Of a stretch of DNA of 64,000 bases, positions 19,529 to 28,115 are shown piece after piece. Source of the stretch: Duganella lactea (lineage in GTDB: Bacteria > Pseudomonadota > Gammaproteobacteria > Burkholderiales > Burkholderiaceae_D); contig NZ_WWCP01000002.1 in the NCBI RefSeq assembly GCF_009857505.1, positions 62,001 to 126,000 of the forward strand, given 5' to 3'. Position numbers and translations under genes: made by a program. The notes below the pieces were generated by a model. That model saw nothing but the letters and a program-made list of their open reading frames with translations, was not told the DNA's origin and searched no databases. How positions within the stretch are numbered: the first letter of the stretch is position 1; the number at the start of each line of letters is the position of its first letter.

Positions 19529-20163
19529 GCCGGCACGCCGCTGGCCAGCGGATTCGGCACCGGATCGGCCACGCGGCGCAGGATATTGCGGTCGCGGTGA
19601 TGGAATTCTTCCTCGCCGCGCAGCAGCATCACGGTATCCTCCTCGTATCCCCAGGTGCCGTCATCATTGATGGTGACCTTGATGCGGTACTCGGTGGTCT
19701 TGAAGCCGAACTCCAGGAACGGGTTGGAACGGATACCGTAGGTATCGGACTCCAGTCGCGCCACCAGCTCAAACTCCTTGGCGTCCGGCGCCACCACGGC
19801 GGACGCCATGGCAATCTGGCCGCGCGGTATGCCCAGCGTCTGGATCACGGTCTTGGTTTTCGGCTCCCACAGCCAGTAGCCAACCTGCTCGTGATAGGTC
19901 TTGACGTTATCCGGCTTGTTCACGATGATCAGGTAGCGCAGGCCGTAGAACAGCTGCGGGCCATTTGTCACCGGGTCGATCGGATACAGTTCGATACGCT
20001 CAACGTAGGCCTGCTTGCGCGCGCCATCGGCCTTCGGCTTGATATCCAGGCCGCGTTCACCTTTCCAGATGCCGGCCATCGGCGCCAGCGGGCCAAGGTT
20101 GTTGAGGGTATTGACATCGATGGGATGCGGTTCGGTGTAGATATCGCTGGAAAACTCGGTCAT
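19525..20163 (-). CDS. Nitrobindin/FABP-like beta-barrel heme-binding-type protein
   Basis: 212-residue soluble protein of the bacterial nitrobindin-like (FABP-like, DUF1794) group. The hallmark GIWKGERG (GxWxGxG type) is at the N-terminal strand, with LFYGLRYLIIV, YHEQVGYWLWEP and EYRIKVTINDDGTWGYEEDTV matching the antiparallel barrel. Nitrobindins bind heme and scavenge NO or peroxynitrite; whether this long-form member binds heme cannot be told from sequence alone. ATG 20163 has an AGGATCAGG stretch just upstream and starts TEFSSDIYTEPHP; the frame is open to 20316 without similarity. Divergent from the NCS2 permease. Confidence 0.82.
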   Translation of the reverse strand: MTEFSSDIYTEPHPIDVNTLNNLGPLAPMAGIWKGERGLDIKPKADGARKQAYVERIELYPIDPVTNGPQLFYGLRYLIIVNKPDNVKTYHEQVGYWLWEPKTKTVIQTLGIPRGQIAMASAVVAPDAKEFELVARLESDTYGIRSNPFLEFGFKTTEYRIKVTINDDGTWGYEEDTVMLLRGEEEFHHRDRNILRRVADPVPNPLASGVPA

Positions 20164-20181
20164 GCCTGATCCTGTGAATAA

Positions 20182-20204
20182 GGTGCCATAATTAGGGTGC
20201 CATA
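20182..20204. repeat. Direct repeat GGTGCCATA x2 between divergent genes
   Basis: GGTGCCATA occurs at 20182-20190 and 20196-20204, a 14-base period, next to a minus-strand TATAAT (20203-20208) that could be the -10 of the nitrobindin-like gene. The rest of 20164-20314 shows no gene. Confidence 0.35.
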
Positions 20205-20314
20205 TTATAAGGGCGCTTTTTGCGTCACCATATATTTTTGTGGCCGCGGCAGCGCTGGCGATCCTGGTCATCCATGATATTCTTCGGCCTCGATGTATTC
20301 GCAGGAGCGCGCCC

Positions 20315-21613
20315 ATGCCGTCACTTAATCACTACTTCAAGCTCTCGGAGCACGGCACGAACGTCCGCACAGAGGTCGTCGCCGGGGTGACCACCTTCCT
20401 GACGATGGCCTACATCATCTTCGTCAATCCCGCCATTCTCGGCGAGGCCGGCGTGCCGAAAGACGCCGTCTTCGTCGCCACCTGCCTCGCCGCGGCGCTG
20501 GGCACCATCATCATGGGCGTGTACGCCAACTACCCGATTGGCATGGCGCCCGGCATGGGACTCAACGCCTACTTCGCCTATGCCGTGGTGCTGGGCATGG
20601 GCGTGCCGTGGCAGACCGCATTGGGCGCGGTGTTCATCTCCGGCTGCCTGTTCATTGTGGTCAGCGTGTTCAAGGTGCGCGAGCATATCGTCAACGGCAT
20701 ACCGCATTCTCTGCGGGTGGCGATTACCGTGGGCCTGGGGCTGTTCCTGGCGCTGATCGCCATGAAGAGCGCCGGCCTCGTGGTCGCCAGTCCGGAAACG
20801 CTGGTGCGCGTGGGGGACATGCACAACCCGCACACCATCATGGCGATCTTCGGCTTCATGCTGATCGTCACACTGGACCGGCTGAAGGTGCCGGGCGCGC
20901 TGTTGATCGGCATCGTCGCGGTAACGGCGCTGAGCTTCTTCTTCGGCGGGAATACCTTCCACGGCTTTGTCTCGCTGCCGCCGTCGATCACGCCGACGCT
21001 GCTCCAGCTGGACCTGAGCGGCGCGGTGCATATGGGCCTGTTCAACGTGGTGCTGGTGTTCTTCCTGGTCGAACTGTTCGACGCCACCGGCACGCTGATG
21101 GGCGTCGCGTCGCGCGCCGGCCTGCTGGTGAATGGCCGCATGCAGCGGCTCAACAAGGCCCTGCTGGCCGACAGCTGCGCCATCGTCGCCGGCTCGGTGC
21201 TGGGTACGTCGAGCACCACCGCCTATCTGGAAAGCGCGGCGGGCGTGCAGGCCGGCGGCCGCACCGGCCTCACGGCGCTGGTGGTGGCCGCGCTGTTCCT
21301 GGCCGCCCTGTTCTTCGCGCCGATTGCCGGCGTGGTGCCGGCCTACGCCACGGCGCCGGCGCTGCTGTTCGTCGCCTGCCTGATGCTGCGCGACCTGATT
21401 GACGTCGACTGGAGCGACACCACCGAAAGCGTGCCCGCCGCGATCACCGCGCTGGTGATCCCCTTCACCTACTCCATCGCGCACGGCATCGCCTTCGGCT
21501 TCATCACCTACGCCGGACTCAAGCTGCTGACAGGCCAGGCGCGCCAGGTCAAGCCGGTGGTGTGGATGATCGCCATCGTCTTCCTGATCAAATACAGCTA
21601 CGTCGCCGCCTGA
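20315..21613 (+). CDS. NCS2 family purine permease (AzgA-like)
   Basis: Inner-membrane transporter of 432 residues, probably proton-linked uptake of adenine, guanine or hypoxanthine. Family marks are the N-terminal TEVVAGVTTFLTMAYIIFVN, GMGLNAYFAYAVVLGMG, the ELFDATGTLMGVA segment with the substrate-binding Asp/Glu region, and SSTTAYLESAAGVQAGGRTGL; about 12-14 hydrophobic spans. This is the AzgA/GhxP branch, not the UraA/XanQ one. ATG 20315 has AGGAG 8 bases upstream; the frame is open to 20240 but the extra residues are not conserved. I saw no purine riboswitch upstream. Exact substrate unknown. Confidence 0.9.
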   Translation: MPSLNHYFKLSEHGTNVRTEVVAGVTTFLTMAYIIFVNPAILGEAGVPKDAVFVATCLAAALGTIIMGVYANYPIGMAPGMGLNAYFAYAVVLGMGVPWQTALGAVFISGCLFIVVSVFKVREHIVNGIPHSLRVAITVGLGLFLALIAMKSAGLVVASPETLVRVGDMHNPHTIMAIFGFMLIVTLDRLKVPGALLIGIVAVTALSFFFGGNTFHGFVSLPPSITPTLLQLDLSGAVHMGLFNVVLVFFLVELFDATGTLMGVASRAGLLVNGRMQRLNKALLADSCAIVAGSVLGTSSTTAYLESAAGVQAGGRTGLTALVVAALFLAALFFAPIAGVVPAYATAPALLFVACLMLRDLIDVDWSDTTESVPAAITALVIPFTYSIAHGIAFGFITYAGLKLLTGQARQVKPVVWMIAIVFLIKYSYVAA

Positions 21614-21882
21614 CGCAGGCCGTTGTTGACCACCAGCGTCGGCATCTCGCGGATCGGCAGCACGCCGATCAGGTTATGCAGCCGCATGCGGCATAACGTC
21701 AGAATATCTTCCTCCGGCGCCGACAGCCGCATTTGCACCTCCACACCATACGGCGTGGCGGTGGTGCGCAGCGCGCGCAGCTCAATATCCAAACGGCGCA
21801 CGACCTGCAACGCAGCCTCCAGTGTGGCGATAGCGGCATCCGGCTCGATGCAGAAACGGTAGCTTTTTTGAGTGGTGTCCAT
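21598..21882 (-). CDS. Small ACT-domain-like protein
   Basis: 94 residues with an apparent beta-alpha-beta-beta-alpha-beta order (KSYRFCIEPDAAIATLEAAL, LDIELRALRTTATP, GVEVQMRLSAPEED, LCRMRLHNLIGVLPIRE) reminiscent of single ACT domains such as IlvM/IlvN-type regulatory subunits. It has no signal peptide. It converges on the NCS2 gene with a 16-base overlap and is divergent from the Lrp-family gene at 22001; ACT/RAM domains and Lrp regulators both sense amino acids, so a joint role is possible but only inferred. Confidence 0.65.
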   Translation of the reverse strand: MDTTQKSYRFCIEPDAAIATLEAALQVVRRLDIELRALRTTATPYGVEVQMRLSAPEEDILTLCRMRLHNLIGVLPIREMPTLVVNNGLRQAAT

Positions 21883-22000
21883 GCTGCTAGCATAGCCAGA
21901 AACACGAAAAATAGGCTTCCTGTATTAACGGGAATTTCGCCAATTCATAGTAGAATATCCTGCATTAATAAAAATATCTGGAATATCTCTCCTTAACCCT

Positions 22001-22459
22001 ATGGAAATCGACGAACTGGATCGCCGTATCCTGCGCGAATTGCGCAAAGACGGCCGCCTGAGTAACACCAAGCTGGCCGAGAAAGTCGGCCTCTCCACCA
22101 CGCCATGCTGGAACCGTGTGCGCGCACTGGAGGAAGGCGGCATGATCGAAGGCTACACGGCGCTGGTCAGCCAAACGGGGCTCGGCTATCCGGACACCGT
22201 GATCATCGAAGTGACGCTGGACCGCCACGACGACGACATCTTCGAGAAATTCGGCGAAGCGCTGGCCAAGCTGCCGGAGGTAATGGAGGCCTACCTGCTC
22301 ACCGGCGATTACGATTACCTGATCAAGGTGGCGGTGGCCGGCACCGCCGGCTACGAGGAATTCCTGCGCAAAAAACTCTACAAACTGCCGGGCCTCAAAC
22401 ATAGCCGCTCCACCTTCGTGCTGCGCTGCCTGAAGCGCGCCCACTCGGTCGAACCCTGA
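22001..22459 (+). CDS. Lrp/AsnC family transcriptional regulator
   Basis: 152-residue DNA-binding regulator. The N-terminal helix-turn-helix (DELDRRILRELRKDGRLSNT, LAEKVGLSTTPCWNRVRAL, about residues 4-55) and the C-terminal AsnC/RAM effector domain (MEAYLLTGDYDYLIKVAV, about 65-145) are complete. Lrp-type proteins form dimers to octamers and respond to amino acids. The AT-rich stretch 21890-21990 upstream holds near-repeats TCCTGTATTAA and TCCTGCATTAA, which could be its own binding sites. Target genes are not evident; the divergent ACT-like gene is one candidate. Confidence 0.93.
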   Translation: MEIDELDRRILRELRKDGRLSNTKLAEKVGLSTTPCWNRVRALEEGGMIEGYTALVSQTGLGYPDTVIIEVTLDRHDDDIFEKFGEALAKLPEVMEAYLLTGDYDYLIKVAVAGTAGYEEFLRKKLYKLPGLKHSRSTFVLRCLKRAHSVEP

Positions 22460-22469
22460 CGATGGTTTC

Positions 22470-22522
22470 TTGCGGCCACTGCATGCCTGCTGTAGAATCA
22501 ACGCGAATGAATCTCATTCTCA
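22470..22522 (+). promoter_or_regulatory. Candidate promoter with Fur box before the DUF3325 gene
   Basis: TTGCGG (22470-22475) and TAGAAT (22493-22498) are 17 bases apart. Directly after the -10, 22504-22522 reads CGAATGAATCTCATTCTCA, which resembles Fur boxes (AATNNNATTCTCA part). Iron repression would fit the usual company of DUF3325 genes. Match by eye only. Confidence 0.45.
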
Positions 22523-22561
22523 AGCCATGACAGAATGGCGATCATCAGGGAACGCTGAATT

Positions 22562-22912
22562 ATGAGTTATGCCATCAACTTTTTAAGCGCGCTGGGATTG
22601 TGCTTTGCCGGCATGGCCGCGCTGTCACTGGCGATCGACCGCCACCACCGCCAGGCATATGGCGACGACGCGCCAGTGCGCAAGCGCCACCTGCTGCGGA
22701 CCGCCGGCACGGCCATGCTGGCGTTGGCGATTGCGCCGTGCGTGGCATTGTGGAGCGCCGGCGCCGGCTTCGTCGCATGGGCCGGCATGCTGACCGTCGG
22801 CGCGCTGCTGGCCGCCGTGATGCTACCCTACTGGCCGCGCCGCGTCGCACCGCTGGCCGCAAGTGCCGGAGCGCTAAGCCTCACGGGCCTGGCCGGCCTC
22901 GCGCTCAACTGA
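22562..22912 (+). CDS. DUF3325-like small membrane protein
   Basis: 116 residues with about four hydrophobic spans (AINFLSALGLCFAGMAALSL, TAMLALAIAPCVALWSA, AWAGMLTVGALLAAVML and AASAGALSLTGLAGLAL) separated by a cationic DRHHRQ...RKRH loop. This pattern is that of DUF3325 proteins, which usually sit with PepSY/DUF3649 and TonB-siderophore-receptor genes in iron uptake loci. Here it stands alone, but a Fur-like box lies 40 bases upstream. The 3' end overlaps the convergent SDR gene by 39 bases. Confidence 0.75.
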   Translation: MSYAINFLSALGLCFAGMAALSLAIDRHHRQAYGDDAPVRKRHLLRTAGTAMLALAIAPCVALWSAGAGFVAWAGMLTVGALLAAVMLPYWPRRVAPLAASAGALSLTGLAGLALN

Positions 22913-23845
22913 CGGCCGCAGGCACCCCAGTCCTTCGAGCGTCCGCTGCACCGCCTCGTCCAGCGGCGTATGCGGTTCGCTGCCCAGTACTGCCAACAAG
23001 CGTGCATTCGACAGCCGTACCGGCTGGCGCCACAGATAGCGCATCTCGCGCAGTTCGCGGAACACGGTCACGAACGGTGCCGCCACCGTCGTCAGCCACC
23101 ACGGGAAGGCGCCAGCGCGCAGTTCCGGCTTGCCCACCACCCGCGCAATCGCACCCGTCATCTGCAAGCCGTCCGCATCCCAATATCCTTGCATCGCGTA
23201 CCTGGCGAATACCGGCAACACGTCACCGCGCTCCACCAGTCGCACCATCGTTTCCGCCACATCGGGCAGATACGCCCACTGATGACCAATTCCCGGCGCA
23301 CCCGGATTACTGATCGACGTCACCGGCTTGCCAGGCTTGACCAGCCCCTGCGCAAACCAGCTATTGCCGGCCCTCGGCCCAAAAAAATCGCCGCAACGGA
23401 CGATCAGCACCGGCAATCCGCAATCCTTCAGCCGGCGCTCCATCTCCACCCGAATCGCCCCCTTGCGCGTGACGGGCCGCTGCGGCGCATCTTCGGCGAT
23501 AAACGGAAAGACATCCGGCCCGTAGTTGTAGACGGTACCCGGCAACAGAATGCGGGCGCCTGACGCACGCGCCGCTGCGATGGTGTTGTCCAGCATCGGC
23601 AGCACCAGCTTGCCCCAGTTGCGATAGCCCGGCGGATTCACCGCATGCACGATCAGTTGCACGCCATGCGCCGCCCGCAGCACGTCGTCGCGATTCATCG
23701 CGTCGCCAACGATCCAGTCCAGGCCATCACCGCGCCGCTGCCCGCGATGCAGCGCCTTCACGCGCCAGCCCCGCGCCACCAGCAGACGCGCCACCTCGCC
23801 GCCCACGCCGCCCGTCGCACCCAATACCAATGCTGTTTGTTCCAT
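22874..23845 (-). CDS. NAD(P)-dependent epimerase/NmrA-like SDR protein
   Basis: 323-residue extended short-chain dehydrogenase/reductase. The cofactor motif LVLGATGGVGGEVARLL (GxxGxxG) opens the protein; DWIVGDAMNRDDVLRAAHGV and LIVHAVNPPGY follow, and ILLPGTVYNYGPD takes the place of the usual active-site YxxxK region, so catalytic activity is uncertain. ATG 23845 has AAGGAG 8 bases upstream; the frame is open to 23929. It is divergent from the LysR gene at 23936 with 90 bases between, so that regulator probably controls it. Confidence 0.85.
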   Translation of the reverse strand: MEQTALVLGATGGVGGEVARLLVARGWRVKALHRGQRRGDGLDWIVGDAMNRDDVLRAAHGVQLIVHAVNPPGYRNWGKLVLPMLDNTIAAARASGARILLPGTVYNYGPDVFPFIAEDAPQRPVTRKGAIRVEMERRLKDCGLPVLIVRCGDFFGPRAGNSWFAQGLVKPGKPVTSISNPGAPGIGHQWAYLPDVAETMVRLVERGDVLPVFARYAMQGYWDADGLQMTGAIARVVGKPELRAGAFPWWLTTVAAPFVTVFRELREMRYLWRQPVRLSNARLLAVLGSEPHTPLDEAVQRTLEGLGCLRPSVEREAGQAREA

Positions 23846-23935
23846 GTCCGCTCCTTGAAGTTGATGGAAGCAGTGTGCCGGACCGACAGCTAAAAGAAAA
23901 TTACCGAAAACTGCATAGCCGCTATACAATTTCGC

Positions 23936-24835
23936 ATGACCGAACCAAACTGGGACCTCTACCGATCATTCCTCGCCGTGCTGCGGGAAGGCTCACTTTC
24001 CGGCGCGGCGCGCTCGCTCGGCCTGACGCAGCCAACGGTCGGCCGCCATATCGAGGCGCTGGAACAAGCGCTTGGTTTGTCGCTATTCATCCGCTCCCAG
24101 GCCGGATTCCTTGCGACCGATGCCGCCCACGCGCTGCAACCCTATGCGGAAACACTCGCCTCCACCTCCGCCGCGCTGCTGCGCGCCGCCTCCGGCATGG
24201 GCCATGAAGATACGCAGATCAACGGGGTGGTGCGCGTCACCGCCAGCGAAGTGGTGAGCGTGGAAGTGCTGCCGCCGATACTGGCCTGGCTACGCGACCG
24301 GCATCCCGGCATCACGATTGAACTGGCGGTCTCCAACCGCATCGAGAACCTGCTGCGGCGGGATGCCGACATCGCCGTGCGCATGCAGCGCCCGGAGCAG
24401 GACGTGCTGGTGGCACGCCGCATCGGCGATATCGAGCTGGGATTCCATGCAAGACGTGATTATCTGGCGCGCCACGGCACACCGCACACCTGGGAGCAAC
24501 TGGCGCGGCACACGCTGATCGGCATCGACAAGGAGAACGCCTTCACCCGCAAGCTGCAACCGCTGCTCGGCGATTTATCGGCCAGCGCCTACGCGATCCG
24601 CAGCGATAGTGACCTGGTCCACCTGGCGTCGATCCGCGCGGGGCTCGGCATCGGCATTTGTCAGGTGCGTCTGGCGCAACGCAATCCGGAACTGGTGCGC
24701 ATCGCGCCCGACCTGCTCAACATCGCCCTCGACACCTGGCTCGCCATGCACGAAAACCTGCGCAGCAATCCCGCCTGCGCGGCCGTCTACACCGCGCTGG
24801 CGGCGGGACTGGACGACTACATCAGCGGGAGCTGA
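23936..24835 (+). CDS. LysR family transcriptional regulator
   Basis: 299-residue LTTR with an N-terminal winged helix-turn-helix (NWDLYRSFLAVLREGSLSGA, LGLTQPTVGRHIEALEQALG; about residues 4-62) and a LysR substrate-binding domain (VVRVTASEVVSVEVLPPILA to the end). The typical arrangement is divergent transcription from the regulated gene, here the SDR gene at 22874-23845. The ligand is unknown. The 3' end overlaps the convergent DUF4124 gene by 14 bases. Confidence 0.93.
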   Translation: MTEPNWDLYRSFLAVLREGSLSGAARSLGLTQPTVGRHIEALEQALGLSLFIRSQAGFLATDAAHALQPYAETLASTSAALLRAASGMGHEDTQINGVVRVTASEVVSVEVLPPILAWLRDRHPGITIELAVSNRIENLLRRDADIAVRMQRPEQDVLVARRIGDIELGFHARRDYLARHGTPHTWEQLARHTLIGIDKENAFTRKLQPLLGDLSASAYAIRSDSDLVHLASIRAGLGIGICQVRLAQRNPELVRIAPDLLNIALDTWLAMHENLRSNPACAAVYTALAAGLDDYISGS

Positions 24836-25142
24836 GCAGGCGCCGCTGCTTGTCCTCTTCGTCGCGCAGCAGCAAGGCTTGGCGCGCCATTTGCAAGGTG
24901 GCGACGTCCGTGCTGACGCTCTTGCGCGCCGCAGGACGCGGCAAATCGGCCCAACGGCTGCGCGGCGCCGGCGATACTGTCGCCGGCAGCGTGGTCTGCT
25001 CCACATACGCCTCCGCGCGGCTGCCCTGCGGACACGCGGTATCTGTCAGCGTCACCTGGCCATCGGCGTCCACGCATTTGTTGACCGTGGCGCCGGCCAC
25101 GCCAGTCATCGCGGCCAGTACCGCGCACAGGATAAGTTTCAT
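24822..25142 (-). CDS. DUF4124-type exported small protein
   Basis: 106 residues. A short signal peptide (KLILCAVLAAMTGVAGA) precedes the DUF4124 core, VNKCVDADGQVTLTDTACP, in which the paired cysteines and the V-x-L-T/S-D pattern are conserved; a charged tail with TLQMARQALLLRDEEDKQRR follows. Function is unknown. ATG 25142 has GGAGG 9 bases upstream; an ATG at 25148 is too close to that site. Confidence 0.82.
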   Translation of the reverse strand: MKLILCAVLAAMTGVAGATVNKCVDADGQVTLTDTACPQGSRAEAYVEQTTLPATVSPAPRSRWADLPRPAARKSVSTDVATLQMARQALLLRDEEDKQRRLLSSR

Positions 25143-25223
25143 GATCATGCACCTCCGACAAGAGCCTCCATCGTGCCACTTGTCACAGGCGCGGTCTGTA
25201 CGGTCGCACACGCCAAAGTGCGG

Positions 25224-25243
25224 CATTCTCACTCATTCTCACT
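25224..25243. repeat. Tandem 10-bp direct repeat upstream of the DUF481 gene
   Basis: CATTCTCACT is repeated head to tail (25224-25233 and 25234-25243), 10 bases before a TACAAT (25254-25259) that could be the -10 of the DUF481 gene. One helical turn of spacing would suit an activator bound beside RNA polymerase. Confidence 0.4.
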
Positions 25244-25272
25244 CTATGTCGGGTACAATAACTCCTTCTTTC

Positions 25273-25286
25273 CGTATCGTGATACG
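25273..25286. repeat. Perfect 6-2-6 palindrome in the DUF481 leader
   Basis: CGTATC-GT-GATACG lies between the candidate -10 and the DUF481 start codon. It could be an operator or a small mRNA hairpin; there is no T run. Confidence 0.35.
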
Positions 25287-25319
25287 CGGTGTCGTCGTGC
25301 GGCATCGCTCCATCTGCCT

Positions 25320-26084
25320 ATGAAATCTCTCCTTATCGTTACCGCGCTGGCGGCAGGCCACAGCTACGCAGCAGCGGCAGATTCGCTAGACCCAGTCAAC
25401 GCCAACGGCTGGAACACGTCCGCCGAATTGGGCGCCATTTCCACCTCCGGCAACACAGTCGGCACCTCGGTGACCGGCAAGATCGACGCCAAACATGAAA
25501 CGGCGAAGTGGAGCAATGAATACGTCCTCGCTGGCTACTTCAAGGACGAGGAAGTCACCAACGCCGACGGCGACAAGGTACGCGAGCGCTCGGCGCAGCG
25601 CTACTCGGCGTCGGCCAAAGCCGGCTACAAGCTGCTGAGCGATGACCACGACAAGCTGTTCGCACTCGCCACCCATGTCGACGACCGCTTCGGCGCCTAC
25701 ACCCGCTATTCGACCATCGGCATCGGTTATGGCACCCAGACCTACCAGTCGGACACCCACACGCTGGACGTGGAAATCGGTCCTGGCTACTTCCGCGGCG
25801 TGCGCACCGAAAACAATGTGCAAACCGTGGAAACCGGCGGCACCATCCGCGGCGCGGCGCTGCTGAAGTGGAAACTGAGCGACAACGCGCAATTCAGCCA
25901 GAACCTGATCGTCGAGCGCGGCACCGACAACACGCACTCGATCGCGGAAACGGCGCTCCGCACCAAAATCAACAGCACCATGCAGATGAAGGCTGCCTTC
26001 AACGTCCGCAACGACACCAACGTCCCCGCCGACAAGAAGAACACCGACACGCAAACGTCGGTCACTTTGGTTTATTCTTTCTAA
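25320..26084 (+). CDS. DUF481 outer-membrane beta-barrel protein (YdiY-like)
   Basis: 254 residues with a signal peptide ([19 protein letters not shown]) and the DUF481 pattern of alternating strands: [68 protein letters not shown], ending in the outer-membrane-type C-terminus VTLVYSF with terminal Phe. Probably a salt- or acid-inducible outer-membrane barrel; role unknown. The open frame runs back to 24609, but only ATG 25320 gives a signal peptide. No clear ribosome binding site is seen. Confidence 0.87.
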   Translation: MKSLLIVTALAAGHSYAAAADSLDPVNANGWNTSAELGAISTSGNTVGTSVTGKIDAKHETAKWSNEYVLAGYFKDEEVTNADGDKVRERSAQRYSASAKAGYKLLSDDHDKLFALATHVDDRFGAYTRYSTIGIGYGTQTYQSDTHTLDVEIGPGYFRGVRTENNVQTVETGGTIRGAALLKWKLSDNAQFSQNLIVERGTDNTHSIAETALRTKINSTMQMKAAFNVRNDTNVPADKKNTDTQTSVTLVYSF

Positions 26085-26100
26085 CTTCGCCCACGATCCA

Positions 26101-27312
26101 ATGAACACACCCCGCACTCTCGGTACGCCCCTGTCCCCAACCGCCACCAAAGTCATGCTGCTCGGCTCCGGTGAACTCGGCAAGGAAGTCATCATCGCGC
26201 TGCAGCGCCTGGGCGTGGAAGTGATCGCGGTGGACCGCTACCCGAACGCGCCCGGCCACCAGGTCGCGCACCGCGCCCACGTCATCAACATGACCGACGG
26301 CGACGCGCTGGCCGCGCTGATCGCACAGGAAAAGCCGGACCTGGTGGTGCCGGAGATCGAAGCCATCGCCACCGACAAACTGGCGGAACTGGAAGCCGCC
26401 GGCAAGATCACCTGCATCCCGACCGCGCGCGCCGCGCAGCTGACCATGAACCGCGAAGGCATCCGCCGCCTGGCCGCCGAAACGCTCGGCCTGGCCACCT
26501 CGCCATACCACTTCGCCAGCAGTCTGGAAGAACTGGAAGCCGGCGCCGCCGCTGTCGGTTTCCCGTGCGTGGTGAAACCGGTGATGTCGTCGTCGGGCAA
26601 AGGTCAGTCGAAAGTGGATTCCGCCGCCGATGTGAAAGCGGCATGGGACTACGCCGCCGCCGGCAGCCGTGTTGACTCGGGCCGCGTGATCGTCGAAGGC
26701 TTCATCGATTTCGACTACGAAATCACCCTGCTGACCGTGCGTTCGCTGGGCGAGGACGGCAAGGTCATTACGCAGTTCTGCGATCCTATCGGTCACGTTC
26801 AGGTGCAAGGCGACTACGTGGAATCTTGGCAGCCGTGCCGCATGGACCCGGTGGCGCTGGAACGCGCGCGCGACATCGCCGGCAAAGTCACCGGTGACCT
26901 TGGCGGCCTGGGGCTGTTCGGCGTGGAGCTGTTCGTCAAGGACGATATGGTCTGGTTCTCGGAAGTGAGCCCGCGCCCGCACGATACCGGCATGGTGACC
27001 ATGGCCACCCAGGCGCAAAGCGAATTCGAACTGCACGCCAAGGCGATTCTCGGCCTGCCGGTCAATGTGGCGCTGAAGGCGCCGGGTGCTTCGGCGGTCA
27101 TCTACGGCCAGCACGAAGCGGCGGGCATCGCCTTTGAAGGTGTGGCCGACGCGCTGCGCGTGCCGAATACCGATATCCGCCTGTTCGGCAAGCCCGAATC
27201 GTTCGCCCGCCGCCGCATGGGCGTGGCGCTGACGACCGCCGACGATGTCGACACCGCCCGGGTGAACGCCAAGCTGGCGGCGTCCAAGGTCAAGCCGGTC
27301 ATCGTCAAGTAA
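26101..27312 (+). CDS. purT: Formate-dependent phosphoribosylglycinamide formyltransferase 2
   Basis: ATP-grasp enzyme that formylates GAR using formate and ATP, a folate-free alternative to PurN in purine synthesis. The 403-residue protein has the N-terminal [39 protein letters not shown], the ATP-grasp [25 protein letters not shown] and [17 protein letters not shown] segments, and the C-terminal [17 protein letters not shown]. All are typical. It follows the DUF481 gene by 16 bases and converges with the LytTR regulator. Confidence 0.97.
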   Translation: MNTPRTLGTPLSPTATKVMLLGSGELGKEVIIALQRLGVEVIAVDRYPNAPGHQVAHRAHVINMTDGDALAALIAQEKPDLVVPEIEAIATDKLAELEAAGKITCIPTARAAQLTMNREGIRRLAAETLGLATSPYHFASSLEELEAGAAAVGFPCVVKPVMSSSGKGQSKVDSAADVKAAWDYAAAGSRVDSGRVIVEGFIDFDYEITLLTVRSLGEDGKVITQFCDPIGHVQVQGDYVESWQPCRMDPVALERARDIAGKVTGDLGGLGLFGVELFVKDDMVWFSEVSPRPHDTGMVTMATQAQSEFELHAKAILGLPVNVALKAPGASAVIYGQHEAAGIAFEGVADALRVPNTDIRLFGKPESFARRRMGVALTTADDVDTARVNAKLAASKVKPVIVK

Positions 27313-27329
27313 GCGGATTTACCTCCGCG

Positions 27330-28115
27330 TCACATCCCCCGGAACAGGTCGACGTAGTTACGGCTGACGACCAGTTGTTCCGGGCGGCCCTTCAGCTGCA
27401 CCATCAAGCGCCCGCGAAAATCCTGCTTCGTGCCGGCCACGTGGCGGGCGGCGACGATCACACTGCGGTGTATCTGCCAGAACCGCTGTTCATCGAGCTG
27501 CTCGCGCAGCTTGCTGATCGGCGTGCGGATCAGACTCTCGCCGTCCTCCACGAACACGCTGGTGTACTTGTCATTACTCTGGAAGTAGATCACGTCATCG
27601 ATCGGAATCAGCCGTGTTTCGTCGCCGTGCGTGGCGCGTATCCACTGCAATGGCGCCGACACCGGGGCCGGCGCGGGAGCGGCAATGGCCGCGCCGCCCG
27701 CCAGTTGCGCCAGCAACGCCTGTAATGCGGCCGCCGGCACGGCGCCCTCGCCCGCCGCAGGCTTCAACCGTGCCTTCAGTTTCGCGACAGTCTTCTCCAG
27801 CCGTTCCAGATTCGCTGGTTTCAGCAAGTAATCCACCGCCGCATGCTCGAACGCTTCGACCGCGTACTGGTCATACGCGGTGACGAAGACGATATGCGGC
27901 GGCTTCGGACTATCGACCAATTTGGCGGCGACATCAAGACCGGTCAGGCCGGGCATGCGGATATCGAGGAATGCCACCTCCGGCGCCTCATCATCGATCA
28001 TGCGCAGCGCTTCAAGGCCGTTGGCGGCGCGGGCGACCACGCGCAACTCCGGCCAAACGGTTTTCAGCTGGCTTTCAAGGTATTCGCGCAGATGGGCTTC
28101 ATCATCTGCGATCAG
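27330..28115 (-). CDS. LytTR-family response regulator with non-canonical start
   Basis: Receiver plus LytTR DNA-binding regulator, about 261 residues, partner of the LytS-like kinase just upstream. The receiver has the acidic pair in IADDEAHLREYL, phospho-acceptor VAFLDIRMPGLTG and the conserved Lys in YLLKPANLERLE; the LytTR domain (about 155-255) includes HGDETRLIPIDDVIYFQSNDKYT and FWQIHRSVIVAARHV. The conserved receiver start has no in-frame ATG, GTG or TTG: the frame before it is open but offers only CTG 28115 (overlapping the kinase stop as CTGA, like a coupled ATGA) or ATC 28133. The first standard start, TTG 28046, would delete the acidic pocket. I annotate CTG 28115; a base change or sequencing error is possible. 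Confidence 0.85.
   Translation of the reverse strand: MIADDEAHLREYLESQLKTVWPELRVVARAANGLEALRMIDDEAPEVAFLDIRMPGLTGLDVAAKLVDSPKPPHIVFVTAYDQYAVEAFEHAAVDYLLKPANLERLEKTVAKLKARLKPAAGEGAVPAAALQALLAQLAGGAAIAAPAPAPVSAPLQWIRATHGDETRLIPIDDVIYFQSNDKYTSVFVEDGESLIRTPISKLREQLDEQRFWQIHRSVIVAARHVAGTKQDFRGRLMVQLKGRPEQLVVSRNYVDLFRGM

Noticed and set aside
20164..20314. Purine riboswitch before the NCS2 permease
   Set aside because: No three-way junction with the conserved loop sequences is visible; such switches are also rare in this group.
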